Assembly: GCA_018883305.1 (NCBI GenBank)
Contig: VEQI01000125.1
Span: 1 to 8,510, forward strand
Reading direction: 5' to 3'
Source of the DNA: Limnohabitans sp.
GTDB lineage: Bacteria; Pseudomonadota; Gammaproteobacteria; Burkholderiales; Burkholderiaceae_C
DNA length: 8,510 bases
The position numbers were made by a program, and so were the translations under genes. A model generated the notes under the pieces. The model saw nothing but the letters and a program-made list of their open reading frames with translations. It made no database searches and was not told the DNA's origin. Shown one piece after another: positions 6,442 through 8,510 of the stretch (position 1 is its first letter; each line of letters starts with the position of its first letter).

Positions 6442-7293
6442 ATGAAGAAATCCCTGCTCAAAACCGTCACCACCGAAGCCAAGCTGTTGCTGATTGGCAT
6501 TCCGGTGCTGGTGTGGACGCTCGTGCCCATCTATCACATGTTCCTGTTCGCCATCTCGAGCAAGGACTCCGCCACCTCGGGCAGGCTCTGGCCCAAGGAA
6601 CCGACGTTGCAGAACTTCGACTTCGTGTTCCATCAGAAGCATTTCTACCTGGATCACTTTTGGGTGCAAATGGGCAACTCGCTTTTGATTGCCTTGACCG
6701 TGGGATTTCTCACGCTCTTGATCGCCACTTGCGCGGCCTTTGCCATCAGCCGCCTGAAGGTGCGAGGCGGGCGCACCGTGATGAACCTGGCCCTGTTCAC
6801 CTATTTCATCCCGGCCGCGTTTCTGGCGGTGCCCATGTACAAGACCATGGGGCTGTATGGTCTGCTCAACACGCAATGGTCGCTGATCCTCGCCATGGTG
6901 ACGATTGCCTCCCCGTATTGCATTTGGGTGCTCAAGCAAGCCTCGGACAAACTGCCGTTTGAGCTTGACGAAGCCGCCCGCATGGACGGCGCGTCACCGA
7001 TGCAGCTTTTCTTCCTGGTGTACTTGCCCTTGATGGTGCCCTCGCTCGTCGCGGTGGGCACATATTCGCTGCTGCTGGCCTGGAATGAATACCTTTATGC
7101 CTTCTTGCTGCTGTCCAACGACAAGAGCGTGACGGTGGCCGTGGCGCTTGGCAACTTCTTGTCAGCAGACGATTCACCGTGGGAATTGCTGATGACCACA
7201 GGCCTCATCTACGCGCTGCCGCCGGCAGCGATTTATTACACCTTCAAGCGTTACATGGTGTCGGGCCTGACCGCCGGCGCTGTCAAATCCTGA
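6442..7293 (+). CDS. Sugar ABC transporter permease, MalG/UgpE-like
   Basis: This is the second inner-membrane subunit, about 283-285 residues, and pairs with the preceding permease as a heterodimer. Numbering from the upstream ATG at 6436, hydrophobic segments are near 16-40, 83-105, 113-135, 146-168, 200-222 and 248-268. The EAA loop at 179-198 reads EAARMDGASPMQLFFLVYLP, with G185 and the terminal LP, matching the consensus better than its partner. Further MalG-like features are NSLLIAL, AAFAISRLKVRGG (100-112), YFIPAAFLAVPMY and LLLAWNEYLYAFLL (212-225). In-frame ATGs occur at 6436 and 6442. AAGGG (6430-6434), which overlaps the upstream stop codon, lies seven bases from 6442 and only one from 6436, so 6442 is preferred. 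The ATPase gene starts nine bases after its stop. Confidence 0.92.
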   Translation: MKKSLLKTVTTEAKLLLIGIPVLVWTLVPIYHMFLFAISSKDSATSGRLWPKEPTLQNFDFVFHQKHFYLDHFWVQMGNSLLIALTVGFLTLLIATCAAFAISRLKVRGGRTVMNLALFTYFIPAAFLAVPMYKTMGLYGLLNTQWSLILAMVTIASPYCIWVLKQASDKLPFELDEAARMDGASPMQLFFLVYLPLMVPSLVAVGTYSLLLAWNEYLYAFLLLSNDKSVTVAVALGNFLSADDSPWELLMTTGLIYALPPAAIYYTFKRYMVSGLTAGAVKS

Positions 7294-7302
7294 GAGTCCA
7301 AC

Positions 7303-8367
7303 ATGGCTTCCGTCTCTTTTCGCAACATCAAGAAATCGTTCGGCAAAACCGACATCATCCACGGCATCAGCTTTGACATTCGCGACGGCGAGTTCGTGGT
7401 GTTGGTGGGCCCCTCGGGGTGTGGCAAATCCACGCTGCTGCGCATGCTAGCCGGTCTGGAAGACATCACCGATGGCGAGATCGTGATCGACAACACGTCT
7501 GTCAACGATCTCGAGGCCAAGGACCGCGACATCGCCATGGTGTTCCAGAGCTATGCCCTGTACCCGCACATGACGGTGCGCGAGAACATGGGCTTTAGCC
7601 TGCGCCTGCGCAAGGCCAGCGCACAGTTGATGCAAGAACGTGTGGCGCACGCGGCGCGCATTCTCAACCTGGAGTCACTGCTGGAGCGCTACCCGCGTGA
7701 ACTCTCGGGTGGCCAGCGTCAACGGGTGGCCATGGGCCGCGCCATCGTGCGCGACCCCAAGGTGTTCCTGTTTGACGAACCCTTGTCCAACCTGGACGCC
7801 AAGCTGCGTGTGGCCATGCGTGCTGAAATCAAGGAACTGCACCAACGCCTCAAGACCACCACGGTGTATGTCACGCACGATCAGATCGAGGCCATGACCA
7901 TGGCCGACCGCATCGTGGTGATGCATGACGGCATCGTGGAGCAGATTGGCACGCCGCTGGAGCTGTTTGACCATCCGGGCAACTTGTTCGTGGCGCAATT
8001 TATCGGCTCACCGGCCATGAATGTGGTCAAGGGCGAGTTCAAGGCGGGCACGACATCCGTCGAGGCCCAAGGTGTTCAGTGGCCTGTGCCCGCCCATCTG
8101 ACGCGCCATGCCGGACGTTCGGTTCACTACGGCATTCGCCCCAGCGACATGACCTTGTCCAGCTCGGGTCAGGGTGTGCCTGCGCAAGTGGTGGTGGTGG
8201 AACCCACCGGCGCAGAAACCGAACTGCTGCTGCAAGTCGGGCAAGCCACGCTCACCATGGTGCTGCACGGTCGAACAGCGGTGCAACCGGGTGACACCGT
8301 GCATCTGGACATCGACGTCAGCAAAGTCCATCTGTTTGATGGACACAGCGAGCAACGACTGGATTGA
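7303..8367 (+). CDS. Sugar ABC transporter ATP-binding protein, MalK/UgpC family
   Basis: This cytoplasmic ATPase would power the importer as a homodimer on the two permeases. The 354-residue protein has every nucleotide-binding motif: Walker A GPSGCGKST (36-44), Q-loop Q82 in MVFQSYALYPH, signature LSGGQRQR (134-141), Walker B VFLFDEP (154-160), D-loop SNLD (162-165) and switch H192 in VTHDQIEAM. The phrases FIGSPAMN (233-240) and GIRPSDM (277-283) mark the MalK/UgpC-type C-terminal TOBE/OB regulatory domain (about 240-354), which separates this from short ATPases. Length is slightly below typical MalK but intact. A weak TGAGAG, made from the upstream stop region (7291-7296), precedes the ATG by six bases. 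It is the last gene of the cluster. No catabolic gene follows on this strand, so the ATPase may also serve other importers, as MalK-type proteins sometimes do. Confidence 0.95.
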   Translation: MASVSFRNIKKSFGKTDIIHGISFDIRDGEFVVLVGPSGCGKSTLLRMLAGLEDITDGEIVIDNTSVNDLEAKDRDIAMVFQSYALYPHMTVRENMGFSLRLRKASAQLMQERVAHAARILNLESLLERYPRELSGGQRQRVAMGRAIVRDPKVFLFDEPLSNLDAKLRVAMRAEIKELHQRLKTTTVYVTHDQIEAMTMADRIVVMHDGIVEQIGTPLELFDHPGNLFVAQFIGSPAMNVVKGEFKAGTTSVEAQGVQWPVPAHLTRHAGRSVHYGIRPSDMTLSSSGQGVPAQVVVVEPTGAETELLLQVGQATLTMVLHGRTAVQPGDTVHLDIDVSKVHLFDGHSEQRLD

Positions 8368-8401
8368 GGGATGGGCCGCGGATCTTGCGGTCGATCCATT
8401 C

Positions 8402-8444
8402 GGGCACCTCAGTCGCCGCTCAACGCTGCACCCACTGAGGGCCC
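8402..8444. repeat. Bulged inverted repeat spanning the convergent gene ends
   Basis: GGGC (8402-8405) plus CCTCAGT (8407-8413) pair with ACTGAGG (8434-8440) plus GCCC (8441-8444). This gives an 11-bp stem with one bulged A at 8406 and a 20-nt loop containing the minus-strand stop codon. There is no T-run on either side. It may act as a weak bidirectional end signal or simply be chance. A smaller repeat, GGATC/GATCC (8380-8384 and 8393-8397), lies nearer the ATPase gene. Confidence 0.35.
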
Positions 8445-8510
8445 AACTCGGCCAATGAGGCGGCCCCCGAGAGCTTCATCGACAGCTTCAATTCGTCGAT
8501 CAGTATTTGC
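8420..8510 (-). CDS. C-terminal fragment, possibly FMN-dependent 2-hydroxy-acid dehydrogenase (LldD-like)
   Basis: On the minus strand a frame enters from the right edge and ends at TGA (8420-8422). It shows 29 residues: QILIDELKLSMKLSG then AASLAELGPQWVQR. The pattern ILIDELKLSMKLSGAASLAEL resembles the last helix of FMN-dependent alpha-hydroxy-acid oxidases and dehydrogenases (lactate, glycolate or mandelate type), where an ELxxAMxLxGxxxLxxL motif is usual. Type 2 isopentenyl-diphosphate isomerase has a related ending and is an alternative. The catalytic and flavin-binding residues lie outside the window, so the call rests on this tail alone. The gene converges on the transporter operon with 52 nt between the stop codons. 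If correct, it might oxidise a hydroxy acid related to the transported compound, but this is only inferred from position. Confidence 0.45.
   Translation of the reverse strand, partial: QILIDELKLSMKLSGAASLAELGPQWVQR

Noticed and set aside
4008..6530. Very long open frame (840 codons) on the minus strand opposite the regulator end, binding protein and first permease
   Set aside because: It lies antisense to genes with clear signal peptide, EAA loop and family motifs. Its translation is rich in His, Gln, Gly and Arg without domain motifs, which is the usual product of reading GC-rich coding sequence backwards.
1..8510. CRISPR array, insertion sequence, attachment site, tRNA/rRNA gene or riboswitch
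   Set aside because: I saw no regularly spaced repeats, transposase or integrase motifs, terminal inverted repeats or tRNA-like folds. Almost all of the sequence is ordinary coding DNA with short gaps.

Overview
The window is GC-rich and densely coded. It carries a Bug-type (tripartite tricarboxylate transporter, TTT) periplasmic receptor, and such receptors are greatly expanded in beta-proteobacteria. Together with the style of the other proteins this points to a Burkholderiales chromosome, probably near Comamonadaceae. That placement is inferred from protein style, not from a marker gene.

Layout, left to right. (1) Minus-strand block, 1-2105: an M20 metallo-hydrolase is followed one nucleotide later by a YbaK-type Cys-tRNA(Pro) deacylase. 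After a 98-nt gap comes the first 36 codons of a possible helix-turn-helix protein that runs off the left edge. (2) A 137-nt divergent intergenic region, 2106-2242. (3) A stand-alone Bug receptor on the plus strand, 2243-3253, with no TTT membrane subunits in the window. (4) A plus-strand cluster, 3343-8367: a GntR/FCD regulator resembling the DgoR branch, then a complete CUT1-type carbohydrate ABC importer (binding protein, two permeases, MalK/UgpC-type ATPase). (5) A convergent minus-strand gene of which only the last 29 codons are visible, resembling the C-terminus of an FMN-dependent 2-hydroxy-acid dehydrogenase.

Working together: the importer is a self-contained uptake system. The binding protein captures a sugar or sugar derivative in the periplasm, the two permeases form the channel, and the ATPase drives transport. 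The regulator just upstream probably responds to the imported compound or a catabolite. A 21-bp near-perfect palindrome overlaps its likely -10 element and is the best operator candidate. An 11-bp GC-rich hairpin with a short T-run lies between the binding-protein gene and the permeases, which fits the common pattern of making more binding protein than membrane subunits. The substrate cannot be read from the sequence.

I found no mobile element, CRISPR array, defence system, toxin-antitoxin pair, tRNA/rRNA gene or clearly novel system. The content is ordinary accessory catabolism and transport. The points most worth checking are the regulator's operator and leader, the orphan receptor divergent from a hydrolase, the intra-operon hairpin, and the identity of the right-edge gene.
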